NCBI RefSeq assembly: GCF_009728485.1
Contig: NZ_VVIQ01000004.1
Coordinates: forward strand, 124,001-188,000
DNA length: 64,000 nucleotides
DNA from: Prevotella vespertina
GTDB taxonomy: Bacteria; Bacteroidota; Bacteroidia; Bacteroidales; Bacteroidaceae
Direction: 5' to 3'
The first letter of the stretch is position 1. Each line of letters opens with the position of its first letter. Shown piece by piece: positions 53,805 through 63,147 of the stretch. Under the pieces are notes generated by a model that worked only from the letters and a program-made list of their open reading frames with translations, was not told where the DNA came from and ran no database searches. The translations under genes were made by a program, and so were the position numbers.

Positions 53805-56800
53805 TTACTTGATTGCTATCTTTTGTGTGCGAATAACATTCTTATTCAACATCTTAACGAGATAAACACCTGGTACTAACTCATTTGTATTAAATGTCTT
53901 TGGTTGAACCATACTCTTGATAGTCTGACCATCAGCAGAGAATACCCATGCACGTTCAACATTGTTGAAAACAACCTTACCATCAGTAACAACGACAGAA
54001 GAGGCTGCACTAGCGTTAGCTGTTTGGATGTTAGTTGAACCGCCTTCGAGCATCTCTGGCTGCTCAGCTGTACCCTTATCGTGGGTATCAGTCTTACCAC
54101 CACGAGCAGCATGAGTACCTGTAATGGTTACACCGAAATCGATAGCAAAACCCTTATTGAACTTACCCGTTGGGGTCAAACCACCCTGGAACCATGCATC
54201 ACAGAATACAAGACGGAGACGACTCTTACCTGGTTTAGCATCTTCTGGAATGGTAAACTCATATTCATTAAGCTGTTGTACTTGTGCTGGCACACCAGAA
54301 CGTACCTTACCAAAGAATACCACACACTCACCCTCACTAGGATTAGTTGAAAGATTATCTGGGTTGAATTGCTTGTCACCATCAAAGTCCATCCAAGCCT
54401 TACCCATGCAGTAACGAAGGTCGTCATGGCTATTATCACGTGCAGGAGTAGCCTCGTAGCCCTTAATCTTCACTTTCACTGTCGCACCCTGTGCCACTTC
54501 GAGTTCTTGACTCGTAGCATCAACATAGTTCGTCTCGTTTCCTGCAGGACCGTTAGCAGTATAGTCGATATTCTTTGTACCACCCTCTGTCTGGAACTTC
54601 TGAACGTAACGAATCTTCTTCGCAACGTCTGCACCAGCTGCAGCATTGTCGAGTTCAACTGTTCCGTAGCCCTCTTCTTTAGCATTAGGAAGATCTGATT
54701 GCTGAGCACGTGGAACCTCTATCCATACTATCTTAGAGTAAGTTTTGAGGTCAGTTCCTACAGAACGAACACCAATAAATGGTCTATCATTTACATCAGT
54801 AAACTGTATGTTTGGAATGAGAGTAGCCCATTGTGATGTACGACCAACTTCAGATACGGCACCATCCGGACCATTTTTATAAAGGATTTCGAAGTGATCA
54901 ATGTTTGCATCATCGTTGTAGATGGTAGGATTATCACCTGGATCTTTATCAATACCCCATACAGCCTTAACAGAAAGAGAGTTTTTAGTCTCTTCTTTTA
55001 CCTGGACAGTTAGCCCCTTCACATTGGCTGGTGTAGCTGTCACGTCATCATTGATTTCGAGCTTACCAACAAGTACTTTATAATCTGCATCTGGATTATT
55101 TACACGCAAACCAATACGCTCAATCTTCTGACCAGCGGTGATATCACTCAATTCAATACTCTTTTCTGTCCAATTGCTGTTATCTGTATTGCCTACTGGA
55201 TAAACCTTCCATGCTCCATTTACACGTACAATTAAAGAAAGTTTAGAGTCTGTTGTCCCTTCCTTGCCTGTCTTGATAGCCAGCTTTGCAACAACCTTAC
55301 CCTTAGAAGGAGTGAGGTTAGTCTTATAGAGGACAACGTCTGTCGCACTTGCATTACTTACACCTTTCAAGCTTAAGCAGGCACCACCAGTATAGGCATC
55401 CTCATTGGTCAAAGATGGTTGAACTGCTGTGCTTGCCGTCTCAGTACCTGCATCAACAACCAACCAACGATAAGTTGGAACAATGTCTTGACTACTCATG
55501 TTGTACCATGACCCTGCTGTTTTCTTACCTTTATAATTATAACGTTCACCATTACCCATATTAAAGTGGGTTGCAAAAGGAAGGTTGCCAGAGATAGCTG
55601 TGCGCTCTGGAATCCAAGAAGCAAGACCTGCGAAGGTTCTCAATGGCGGTGTACCACCTTGTGCTTCAACATTATTACCCCTATTGCTAATTGCTGGACG
55701 TGATAATGGATTACGATTACCACCAGAGAAAGCACGCTCAAGATACTCTTGATAGTTAGACATACGAGACATTGCGTCACCACCTGTATTATAACTCCAG
55801 AAGCGACTTTCTGCATGTTCTCCCCATAGACAGATACCACAACGATTTGCATCTTGGTTGTTAAGACTATTCCAACGCCTGTCCATACTTACTATCCATA
55901 CACCAGCATAAAGTCCATCAGCAGAGCCCATTGTGCGTTCTGCCTCTTTTACAGACTCTCCCATACTCCAACTGAAGTCGCTGTTGTCGTAATTCAACAT
56001 TACTTCACAGATACGATTGTCCTTGTCTTGACCCCACATATAACTCGAGTTATAAGAGGTAAGTCTAGAACTCGTTGTATAATACATAATCTTGAAGTCT
56101 TTGAAACCTTCAGCTTTCGCAATCTTATAGAGTTCCTTGTGGAAAGCAATATTATCTGCATCCTGATACTTATTTGTGCTTTCCCAGTTATAGTTGATAC
56201 CATCGAAACCAAGGAAGCGCATGCAGTTGATGATAGGATGCGTATAGCGGAAGCTACCATCGCTATTACGAGTCATGATAAAGCTTGCCCAACTGTTAGC
56301 AGCTCCACCCGTTGTATGATCGAAGAACTTAATACCAGCGAAGATGCTTGTACCATTGCGGTGAGCAGCATCAGCCCATGAACCTGGTGCTTGAAAAAGT
56401 CCGTAGTTCCAGGCACCAAACAGGTTGGTATAGTTCCACATAGAGAAGTTATCGTTCGCAAAAGTATTCGAAGGATAACCACCGAGGTTCTTTCCTGCAC
56501 CACCAGGAATATTCATAAAGAGGTTACGATTCTCATATGTTCCTGGAAGAAGACGGTCAGCACGAGACTCAATAGTACGTTTCTTCACGTGAGAACGAAT
56601 AAATTCTACTTCATCTTTAATACCCCATGCCTCTAAATCAGCGTCTGTTGGATATTTCTTTCCTTGGTCTATGAGCTGTGCAAAATGGTCTAACAAGGTC
56701 TGATCACTGAGCTTAGAAAGATCATAAACCTGGGTTGAAGAGGTAGAAGAATAGGTTTGTGCATGAGCTCCTATAGGTGCCATCGTCATCATTGCAGCTA

Positions 56801-56834
56801 TAAGCCATGCATTAAGAGTAATTTTTTTATTCAT
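53805..56834 (-). CDS. GH85 endo-beta-N-acetylglucosaminidase C, with GEVED-like domain and T9SS tail
   Basis: 1009 residues, signal peptide MNKKITLNAWLIAAMMTM to AHAQ. The GH85 barrel shows AAHRNGTSIFAG, LGFDGINYNWES with Asn216/Glu218, and IMYYTTSSR where A and B have WYDG. There is no LamG domain. Instead a GEVED-type beta domain (ARDNSHDDLRYCMGKAW then MDFDGDKQF) follows the Ig-like part, and a T9SS tail ends the protein. The altered active-site neighbourhood and domain set suggest a different glycan preference from A and B. First enzyme gene after susD. Confidence 0.88.
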   Translation of the reverse strand: MNKKITLNAWLIAAMMTMAPIGAHAQTYSSTSSTQVYDLSKLSDQTLLDHFAQLIDQGKKYPTDADLEAWGIKDEVEFIRSHVKKRTIESRADRLLPGTYENRNLFMNIPGGAGKNLGGYPSNTFANDNFSMWNYTNLFGAWNYGLFQAPGSWADAAHRNGTSIFAGIKFFDHTTGGAANSWASFIMTRNSDGSFRYTHPIINCMRFLGFDGINYNWESTNKYQDADNIAFHKELYKIAKAEGFKDFKIMYYTTSSRLTSYNSSYMWGQDKDNRICEVMLNYDNSDFSWSMGESVKEAERTMGSADGLYAGVWIVSMDRRWNSLNNQDANRCGICLWGEHAESRFWSYNTGGDAMSRMSNYQEYLERAFSGGNRNPLSRPAISNRGNNVEAQGGTPPLRTFAGLASWIPERTAISGNLPFATHFNMGNGERYNYKGKKTAGSWYNMSSQDIVPTYRWLVVDAGTETASTAVQPSLTNEDAYTGGACLSLKGVSNASATDVVLYKTNLTPSKGKVVAKLAIKTGKEGTTDSKLSLIVRVNGAWKVYPVGNTDNSNWTEKSIELSDITAGQKIERIGLRVNNPDADYKVLVGKLEINDDVTATPANVKGLTVQVKEETKNSLSVKAVWGIDKDPGDNPTIYNDDANIDHFEILYKNGPDGAVSEVGRTSQWATLIPNIQFTDVNDRPFIGVRSVGTDLKTYSKIVWIEVPRAQQSDLPNAKEEGYGTVELDNAAAGADVAKKIRYVQKFQTEGGTKNIDYTANGPAGNETNYVDATSQELEVAQGATVKVKIKGYEATPARDNSHDDLRYCMGKAWMDFDGDKQFNPDNLSTNPSEGECVVFFGKVRSGVPAQVQQLNEYEFTIPEDAKPGKSRLRLVFCDAWFQGGLTPTGKFNKGFAIDFGVTITGTHAARGGKTDTHDKGTAEQPEMLEGGSTNIQTANASAASSVVVTDGKVVFNNVERAWVFSADGQTIKSMVQPKTFNTNELVPGVYLVKMLNKNVIRTQKIAIK

Positions 56835-56875
56835 ATAATTTAGGTTTTGTTATTAGTGTTCGATAGATTTAGTTC

Positions 56876-56907
56876 CTGGCAGAGAGTAGGTTAAGACTCT
56901 CTGCCAG
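56876..56907 (-). other. Intercistronic stem-loop, susD to GH85 C
   Basis: CTGGCAGAGAGT (56876-56887) and ACTCTCTGCCAG (56896-56907) form a perfect 12-base stem with an 8-base loop. No T-tract follows, so it is more likely an mRNA-stabilising or partial-attenuation element than a full terminator. Confidence 0.8.
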
Positions 56908-56933
56908 AATATTATCTCAGAATAACGAGACAA

Positions 56934-58766
56934 TTAGAAGTTAGGAGTTAGTCTATCCCAGAAGAGGCGAGTTGCCATCTTGTCTGGACCGCCCAATGCT
57001 GGAATACCAGTGTTATCAACATCTTGCTTTGTAGCAATGTCGCTTGTTCCAGGGAATGGCAGACGGCGCATGATATCACCAGGAACTAAACTACCATCAG
57101 CCTCATCGATGTTCAATACTGGCAACATACGTGGGAAACCAGTACGACGAAGGTCTACCCATGCTTCGAAACCATTAGGATAAGTAGCGAGATACTTCTG
57201 TGTGATTATCTTCTCCAACTTAGTTTCCTGAGAGTCACCATCGTTCCACTTTACACCAATATGAATAGGTGACGCAGCATCAGGAGTATCACCCGTAGGA
57301 TCTTTATAAACGTAAGCAACAGGGTTCTCTTGCTCCATGTACTGATGAATCCATGCATCATACCAGTTCACATTCCCCTGACCATTAGGTCCTTCACCAT
57401 CCATAGACTTCATTTCTGGGTCTTCACAATTACCATGGAGAATACCTTCTTCATAGAAGTGTTGTGCTGTTCCTCCCATATTCCAACCACGAAGTGCACC
57501 TTCAGCACGTAAGAAGCATACCTCTGCATACTTCATGAGATAGAGTGGTGCAGCATTGAAGTATTGTTCATTCAACTTACTGAAAGCAATGTATTGATTC
57601 TCATCATAACCCTGACCTTCACCAGGATGTGTACCCGTGCGGATACCACAAATACGGCTTTCTGCAGGTGTTGTCTCACCAGTCTTATTGTTCTTGATAA
57701 CGTTGTCATTCTTCTTGAAGAGATATTTCAACCAAGGATGATTGAAGGTCTTTAAGGTTATCTCCATTGTAGCACTCATTCGGCTATCACCCCAGTTCTC
57801 AACTCCTGGTAATGGATTACTGAATCCCATCACACCTGGACGTATAGAAACACTCTGTGCTTCATTCTCAATAACGCCATCAGCAACAGCCTCTTCAGCC
57901 AACTTCTGTGCACGAACAGGGTCACTCTTAACCATGTGCATTGCAATACGTAGCTTTAGAGAGTTTGCGTAACGCGCCCACTCTTTCAATGTTCCATCAG
58001 CTGCACCACCATCGGACATTACTACAAAACGATCTACGAAAGCCTCTTTGATTTTCTGCTTGTACGCAGCTGGCTTTTGATCGAAGTAATGGAAACATGC
58101 GATAGCAGTGTCGAGGTTGGCAATAACATCATTATAAACATCCTCCACCTTATTATATGTATAAGGACCAACTTGCAAGTTTGTCTTCAACTCACGATAT
58201 GGCATTGGACCATAAACATCAGCTACCTCAACAGCTTGCTGATTGAAGAGTGTAAGATAAGCAGCCTTCAACTCTGGAACAGCGTTTACCTTCTCGTTAT
58301 TCAAGATAGGCACAAGACTTGTCTTCATCTCAGTGAATGAACCCCATGCACCACCATAACACTTTTGATCAATAGCGTAAGATGATGCCAAACGAATCTT
58401 TGAATACTGGAAGAAAGTATGTGGGACAACTGAATACTCAGCATAATTATCAACACCTAGAGAGTATTGATACTGATAAGCATGTGGACCTGGGTTCTCA
58501 CCATTCTTACCACCACGCATAGAGAACTGTCCACCAACTCCTGCATCAAGCAAGTCTTGCATAGCATTCAAAGCAGCATCAGCCGCAGCTGCATCAGTAG
58601 CCTGTCGGAAAGGAATGTTGTCTACATCGCCACGACTCGTCACCTTCTCAACGTTCTTAGTAGTTGAATTAAACTCATCGCCTGGGTTATCATAGTCAAG
58701 ACATGACTGCAAACCCAATGTTGGCAATGCCATCGCCATGAGTACAATTATATGTTTACTTTTCAT
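56934..58766 (-). CDS. susD: SusD/RagB-like surface glycan-binding lipoprotein
   Basis: 610 residues with a lipoprotein signal (lipobox LGLQSC, Cys22). The body is the helical TPR-like SusD fold; the features I rely on are YAEVCFLRAEGALRGW, TYPNGFEAWVDLRRTGFP and RRLPFPGTSD near the C-terminus. This matches the SusD-like_2 branch. It forms the lid on the SusC channel and captures oligosaccharides freed by the surface enzymes. Encoded 174 bases after susC and before the three GH85 genes, which points to N-glycans as substrate. Confidence 0.92.
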   Translation of the reverse strand: MKSKHIIVLMAMALPTLGLQSCLDYDNPGDEFNSTTKNVEKVTSRGDVDNIPFRQATDAAAADAALNAMQDLLDAGVGGQFSMRGGKNGENPGPHAYQYQYSLGVDNYAEYSVVPHTFFQYSKIRLASSYAIDQKCYGGAWGSFTEMKTSLVPILNNEKVNAVPELKAAYLTLFNQQAVEVADVYGPMPYRELKTNLQVGPYTYNKVEDVYNDVIANLDTAIACFHYFDQKPAAYKQKIKEAFVDRFVVMSDGGAADGTLKEWARYANSLKLRIAMHMVKSDPVRAQKLAEEAVADGVIENEAQSVSIRPGVMGFSNPLPGVENWGDSRMSATMEITLKTFNHPWLKYLFKKNDNVIKNNKTGETTPAESRICGIRTGTHPGEGQGYDENQYIAFSKLNEQYFNAAPLYLMKYAEVCFLRAEGALRGWNMGGTAQHFYEEGILHGNCEDPEMKSMDGEGPNGQGNVNWYDAWIHQYMEQENPVAYVYKDPTGDTPDAASPIHIGVKWNDGDSQETKLEKIITQKYLATYPNGFEAWVDLRRTGFPRMLPVLNIDEADGSLVPGDIMRRLPFPGTSDIATKQDVDNTGIPALGGPDKMATRLFWDRLTPNF

Positions 58767-58820
58767 TACTTTAATTCTTTAGATTGTTATTTAATAGATT
58801 TACTATATTGTGATAGAGCT

Positions 58821-58924
58821 GGAGTAAAGGTATTGGAGACTCACGCAAAGGACATCACTCATTACATGAGGTACTACACATGAGTATTGATATTTAGTTC
58901 AAATCTCCTAATCCCTTTAACTCC
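58821..58924 (-). other. Intercistronic stem-loop, susC to susD
   Basis: GGAGTAAAGGTATTGGAGA (58821-58839) pairs with 58904-58924 (TCTCC...CTTTAACTCC) with small bulges. Inside is a second stem ACTCAT/ATGAGT (58857-58862, 58880-58885). Confidence 0.6.
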
Positions 58925-58940
58925 TTTAACTCCTCAAAAA

Positions 58941-61900
58941 CTAGAAGTTTGCCTTCAAAGAGAAACCGAATGAGCGTGATGATGGCATATTGAAGCTCTC
59001 AAATGCTCCGAGACCATTCTGTGTAGAAAGTGATACATCTGGGTCTGTTGGTGCATCCTTATAAAGGAAGAACAAGTTACGAGCAATGAATGAGACTGTC
59101 AAATTACGATTCATACCAAAGACATCACGGAAGGTGTAACCCAATGATAGCTCACGGAGACGGAAGTTCGTACCGCTATACAAGTAGCTTGAAGGATTGC
59201 TTGAAGCTCCCAATGCTTGATAGTAAGCTTGAATAGGAACAATGCGACCACTACCATCATTCAATGCCATTCCTGGAACATTACCATAATCAGCAGCTAC
59301 GATATTATTCTTCTCTGCTGCTAGACGTGCATCTGCTGTACGCTGTGAAGCACCAATATAATCAAGATAAGATTCTGTCAAAGAGAAGACCTTACCACCA
59401 ATACGACCATTGATAAGTACCGAGAGTTGGAAGTCTTTATAGTTGAAAGTATTGGTCCAACCCATCTGCCACTTAGAATTCATATTACCAAGATAACGAT
59501 CATTTGAACCTGTCTTGTCAAATGTTGGCTCACCCTTAGCTGTCAAGACGATATGACCATCGGCATCACGCATAAAGTCTCCAGCGTAAATATCGCCAAT
59601 AGAGCCACCCTTCTGGTAAACAACTTTAGCCTCACCTACTGTCTGCTGATATTTACGAGATGTTCCGTCCTTATCATATCCAGTCTCAAGAATCTCGTTA
59701 TCATTAAATGAGAGGTTGTAAGAAGTGCGCCAACGAAGGTCTCTTCCAAACTTGAAATCGTAACCAATAGTGGTCTCAAAACCGGTATTACGAACCTTTG
59801 CTGAGTTCAACAACTCTGTATTACCACCAAGAGAACCCAACTCCATGTAGAGATGTCTTACCACCGTATTATAGAAGGTGAAGTCGAAACTCAAACGATT
59901 ATTGAGGAATAATGACTCAATACCTGTCTCGAATGAACCTGTCTCCTCTGGTACTGGAGCAAAGTCAAGCAACTTGTTACCAGAAAGAGCACCTGTCTGG
60001 AGGTTACGACTCATTGCGCCATAAGCTTTGTTTGGAATAGAGTTACCTACAGAAGAGTAAGAAACACGATATTTCAAGAAGTTAAACCAATCTGGTAACT
60101 TCACCAACTGACTTACGATAGCGTTGGCACCAACACCGAAGTAACCATAGTTATCGGTATCAATCTTGCCCAACTGCTTGAAGTAACGGAATGGACGATA
60201 CCAGTCACGACGATAAGAAGCATCGAAATAAATGGTCTCTTTCCAACCTAATTGTGCTGTAAAGAGATAAGAACGATCCCAGTTAGAACTCTTTGAAGTA
60301 TTTGTCACGCCATAGCCACCTGCACTGGTCTCAAAGTAGTTGACCATTGTTGGGAGCTTACGCATAAGACGATCATAGTATGTTGCTACTGCATCTGTTC
60401 CCTTTGTTTCGCCCTTAATAGTATGACCAACAAAACCTGCTGTTGCAGAAACAGAGTAGTCTCCAAAGGTTTTGTTATATGATAAGAGGTAATCAGTGTA
60501 GAATTCTGTTGTCTTCTCATCTGAATCCCAGAGGCGACCATAGTCTTCCATAGATGCTGGAAGGAACGTGGTAGCATAACGTGTTGCGTGGTTCTTAAAG
60601 CGAAGTTGACTATAGTTAACACGTGCTTGGAATGTCAAACCATCATAGATATCAACATTTGCTTGCAATGTACCAAACAATCTACTTTCATTCTGCTGGC
60701 TATTCCCCATGTTCAACAACCAATATGGATTGTTATTAGGGTGTGATAAGAATGCCCATTCCTGCTGTGGACCAGTTAAGGTAGTACGCTGTCCTGCTGC
60801 CCAAGAGAAGTTTGAGCCATTCAACTTATAATATGAAGCTGGGTTTGACAACCACTTTCCTTCTGCATTCACGTAATGGTCACGATAATAATTCATATCT
60901 AGGTTCTGTGGTGCAGTGTATAGATGATACAATGGGTTACCAACAGTACCACCACCAGGACGATTTCTTGTCTTCGTCTCTGTGTAGCTCATTGAAGCAT
61001 CAATATGTAGACGCTTAAAGAAGTTATAGGTCTGACGGAAGCTGATAGAGTTACGATTGTATGAGTTATTACGCATCATACCTGTTGCGTGGCTATTAGC
61101 AACTGACACATAGGTACGTGCCGTCTCTGTTCCACCTGATAGTGAGAGAGAGTTATTGGTGGTTACACCTGTACGGAAGAAATTGTCTACATCGTTTACT
61201 GTGCGATTACGCAAGTGTACATCATGACGGCGAGCCATGATAGCAACGCCCGAAGCATCTGTTCCTATCTGCTCTGGTTCGTAACCTACCCAACGATCAT
61301 CCAATGGAGAACGAACGATGAGGTCGTTATCAGCACGATCTGCGACTTTACCTCCCCAGTTGTTCAATGACAATGCACCTGTTGCTGGATCGTATGTTGA
61401 ACCGTATGTCTTTTGAATCTTTGGTGTCAACAATGGACTATCGAAAGTAATGTTAGATGTAACATTGATATCCACCTTTCCTTCACGACCACGCTTCGTT
61501 GTAATCATGACAACACCATTGGCTGCACGCGAACCATATAGCGCAGCAGCATTAGCACCCTTGAGGACGTTGATTGATTCGATATCATCTGGGTTAATCA
61601 ATGATAATGGGTCAGAACCTTCGGACATACCTGTTGAACCGAAGCCTTCACCACTCATACCCTGCTGACCACGGATACCATTACTCATTGGCACACCATC
61701 AACAACGATCAATGGCGAACTATTACCAAGGATAGAACGATTACCACGAAGTACAATCTTCGATGCACCACCAGCACCACCAGCACTTGGTGTAATCGTG
61801 ATACCAGCAACCTTACCCTCAAGAGAGTTTGCAGCATTAGGATCTTGAACCTTCATAAGATCCTCAGCCTTTACTTGCTGGGTTGCATAAGTAAGTGATT

Positions 61901-62324
61901 TCTCCTTTCTCATGATACCCATTGCGGTCACAACAACCTCATTCATGGTGTTGGTCTCTTCTTTCATTGAAACATCAATGGTAGACTTACCAGCCACAGG
62001 GATGGTTTGTGCCGTATAACCAACATACGAGAACACTAGCTTTGCATTAGGTGTAGTGTTGAGAACAAAGTTACCATCAATGTCGGTAACAGTACCATTT
62101 GTACTTCCCTCAACCATTACAGTCGCACCAATAAGCGGCTCTCCTGTTGAGTCAACAACTTTACCCGTCACTTTGTGATTACCATTCTGCTGTACAGACT
62201 GCACAGAGGTTGCATGATTGCCACCAGGGTTAGCATAAACACTTGTCGCTGATAACGACAATGCGAACGCAAAAGCCGCTGAGAAATACAGGTGCTTTTG
62301 CTTTGATTCCTTAAAGATTTTCAT
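58941..62324 (-). CDS. susC: SusC/RagA-type TonB-dependent outer-membrane transporter
   Basis: About 1127 residues. Signal peptide, then a carboxypeptidase-D-like domain (KVTGKVVDSTGEPLIGATV), the Bacteroidetes TonB-box region ending in NEVVVTAMG, a plug (about 120-270; IVLRGNRSILG, AALYGSRAANGVVMITT) and a 22-strand barrel to the C-terminal SFGFSLKANF. It imports oligosaccharides across the outer membrane with TonB energy and the SusD partner. ATG 62345 would add seven residues (MFKNLNL); I prefer 62324. No regulator (HTCS or sigma/anti-sigma) is coded nearby in the window. Confidence 0.93.
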   Translation of the reverse strand: MKIFKESKQKHLYFSAAFAFALSLSATSVYANPGGNHATSVQSVQQNGNHKVTGKVVDSTGEPLIGATVMVEGSTNGTVTDIDGNFVLNTTPNAKLVFSYVGYTAQTIPVAGKSTIDVSMKEETNTMNEVVVTAMGIMRKEKSLTYATQQVKAEDLMKVQDPNAANSLEGKVAGITITPSAGGAGGASKIVLRGNRSILGNSSPLIVVDGVPMSNGIRGQQGMSGEGFGSTGMSEGSDPLSLINPDDIESINVLKGANAAALYGSRAANGVVMITTKRGREGKVDINVTSNITFDSPLLTPKIQKTYGSTYDPATGALSLNNWGGKVADRADNDLIVRSPLDDRWVGYEPEQIGTDASGVAIMARRHDVHLRNRTVNDVDNFFRTGVTTNNSLSLSGGTETARTYVSVANSHATGMMRNNSYNRNSISFRQTYNFFKRLHIDASMSYTETKTRNRPGGGTVGNPLYHLYTAPQNLDMNYYRDHYVNAEGKWLSNPASYYKLNGSNFSWAAGQRTTLTGPQQEWAFLSHPNNNPYWLLNMGNSQQNESRLFGTLQANVDIYDGLTFQARVNYSQLRFKNHATRYATTFLPASMEDYGRLWDSDEKTTEFYTDYLLSYNKTFGDYSVSATAGFVGHTIKGETKGTDAVATYYDRLMRKLPTMVNYFETSAGGYGVTNTSKSSNWDRSYLFTAQLGWKETIYFDASYRRDWYRPFRYFKQLGKIDTDNYGYFGVGANAIVSQLVKLPDWFNFLKYRVSYSSVGNSIPNKAYGAMSRNLQTGALSGNKLLDFAPVPEETGSFETGIESLFLNNRLSFDFTFYNTVVRHLYMELGSLGGNTELLNSAKVRNTGFETTIGYDFKFGRDLRWRTSYNLSFNDNEILETGYDKDGTSRKYQQTVGEAKVVYQKGGSIGDIYAGDFMRDADGHIVLTAKGEPTFDKTGSNDRYLGNMNSKWQMGWTNTFNYKDFQLSVLINGRIGGKVFSLTESYLDYIGASQRTADARLAAEKNNIVAADYGNVPGMALNDGSGRIVPIQAYYQALGASSNPSSYLYSGTNFRLRELSLGYTFRDVFGMNRNLTVSFIARNLFFLYKDAPTDPDVSLSTQNGLGAFESFNMPSSRSFGFSLKANF

Positions 62325-62668
62325 CAGGTTTAGGTTTTTAAACATATTATTTTTATACCTTGTTTTAATTGTTCAGATGGAGGATACAAACACTTCTGTA
62401 AGACATCTGCAGTTGTGCTCGATGATATTACACCTTATTATATATATGGAATTGATAGGTTTCAAATTCTCAACTTATATTATAGGTACAACACTTTCCA
62501 ATTTAGGTCTTGCTCGCATCAAGTCTTCCTCAGACTTGTTACCTCTTCTTGCATCCATCTATATTTATGTTGGAAACAGCATCTTCCCTTCATAATAATA
62601 GGCTGACTGTCAAAGAGATAATCATAACACCATATTGTTTAGATAGGTTTATTTAATCCTCACACGTA

Positions 62669-62697
62669 CAAAATTAACAAAATAATAGTAATTACAA
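62669..62697 (-). promoter_or_regulatory. Candidate promoter of the susC operon, long leader
   Basis: Minus strand: TTG (62697-62695), 18 bases, TAATTTTG (62676-62669). It would give a leader of more than 300 bases before susC. The region 62346-62980 has no convincing gene. Spacing is one base short, so this is tentative. Confidence 0.4.
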
Positions 62698-62982
62698 CAC
62701 ATAATCTTACCGCTTTTAAGCATTATAAGTATTTTTAACTATTCCATAAGAAACAATGAGGTAAGATTAAAAGAAGGCTCCTCTCCCCTCCTTCCATTAA
62801 ATGACAAAGGAAGTGGACAGACTTGCAAGGCACGAAAACATTTATTTATAAGCCTATGCTAGATATATAATAACACACGGAAAACACAGGAAAGTAGGAA
62901 GCAAAGCACCGTACCACATACATGCCAACAACCCCTACCTCCTATCAACCTTACGTTTTTTTATATAATTTCTGTGAATTTA

Positions 62983-63013
62983 TTGAAGAAGTAGAGATTA
63001 TTGTTTAACTTTG
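62983..63013 (+). promoter_or_regulatory. Promoter of the efflux adaptor gene
   Basis: TTG (62983-62985), 20-base spacer and TAACTTTG (63006-63013), followed by a leader of about 125 bases to the ATG at 63148. Good consensus match. Confidence 0.7.
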
Positions 63014-63147
63014 CAGAGATAATTTATAGCATAAGCAAAGGGCGTATGTTACGACTAAGGATGAGCTGATTCAGATTCAAGACAAGCGAAATCTTGAAAT
63101 GAGGTAAATACTAGTTATAGGCATAACGACCTAAAAACATGTGTTTT

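Noticed and set aside
55854-56381. 175-codon plus-strand frame
   Set aside because: It lies entirely opposite the catalytic domain of GH85 C.
62377-62606. Two overlapping short plus-strand frames upstream of susC
   Set aside because: They look like random translation of A/T-rich leader DNA, have no family features, and sit in the likely control region of the minus-strand operon.
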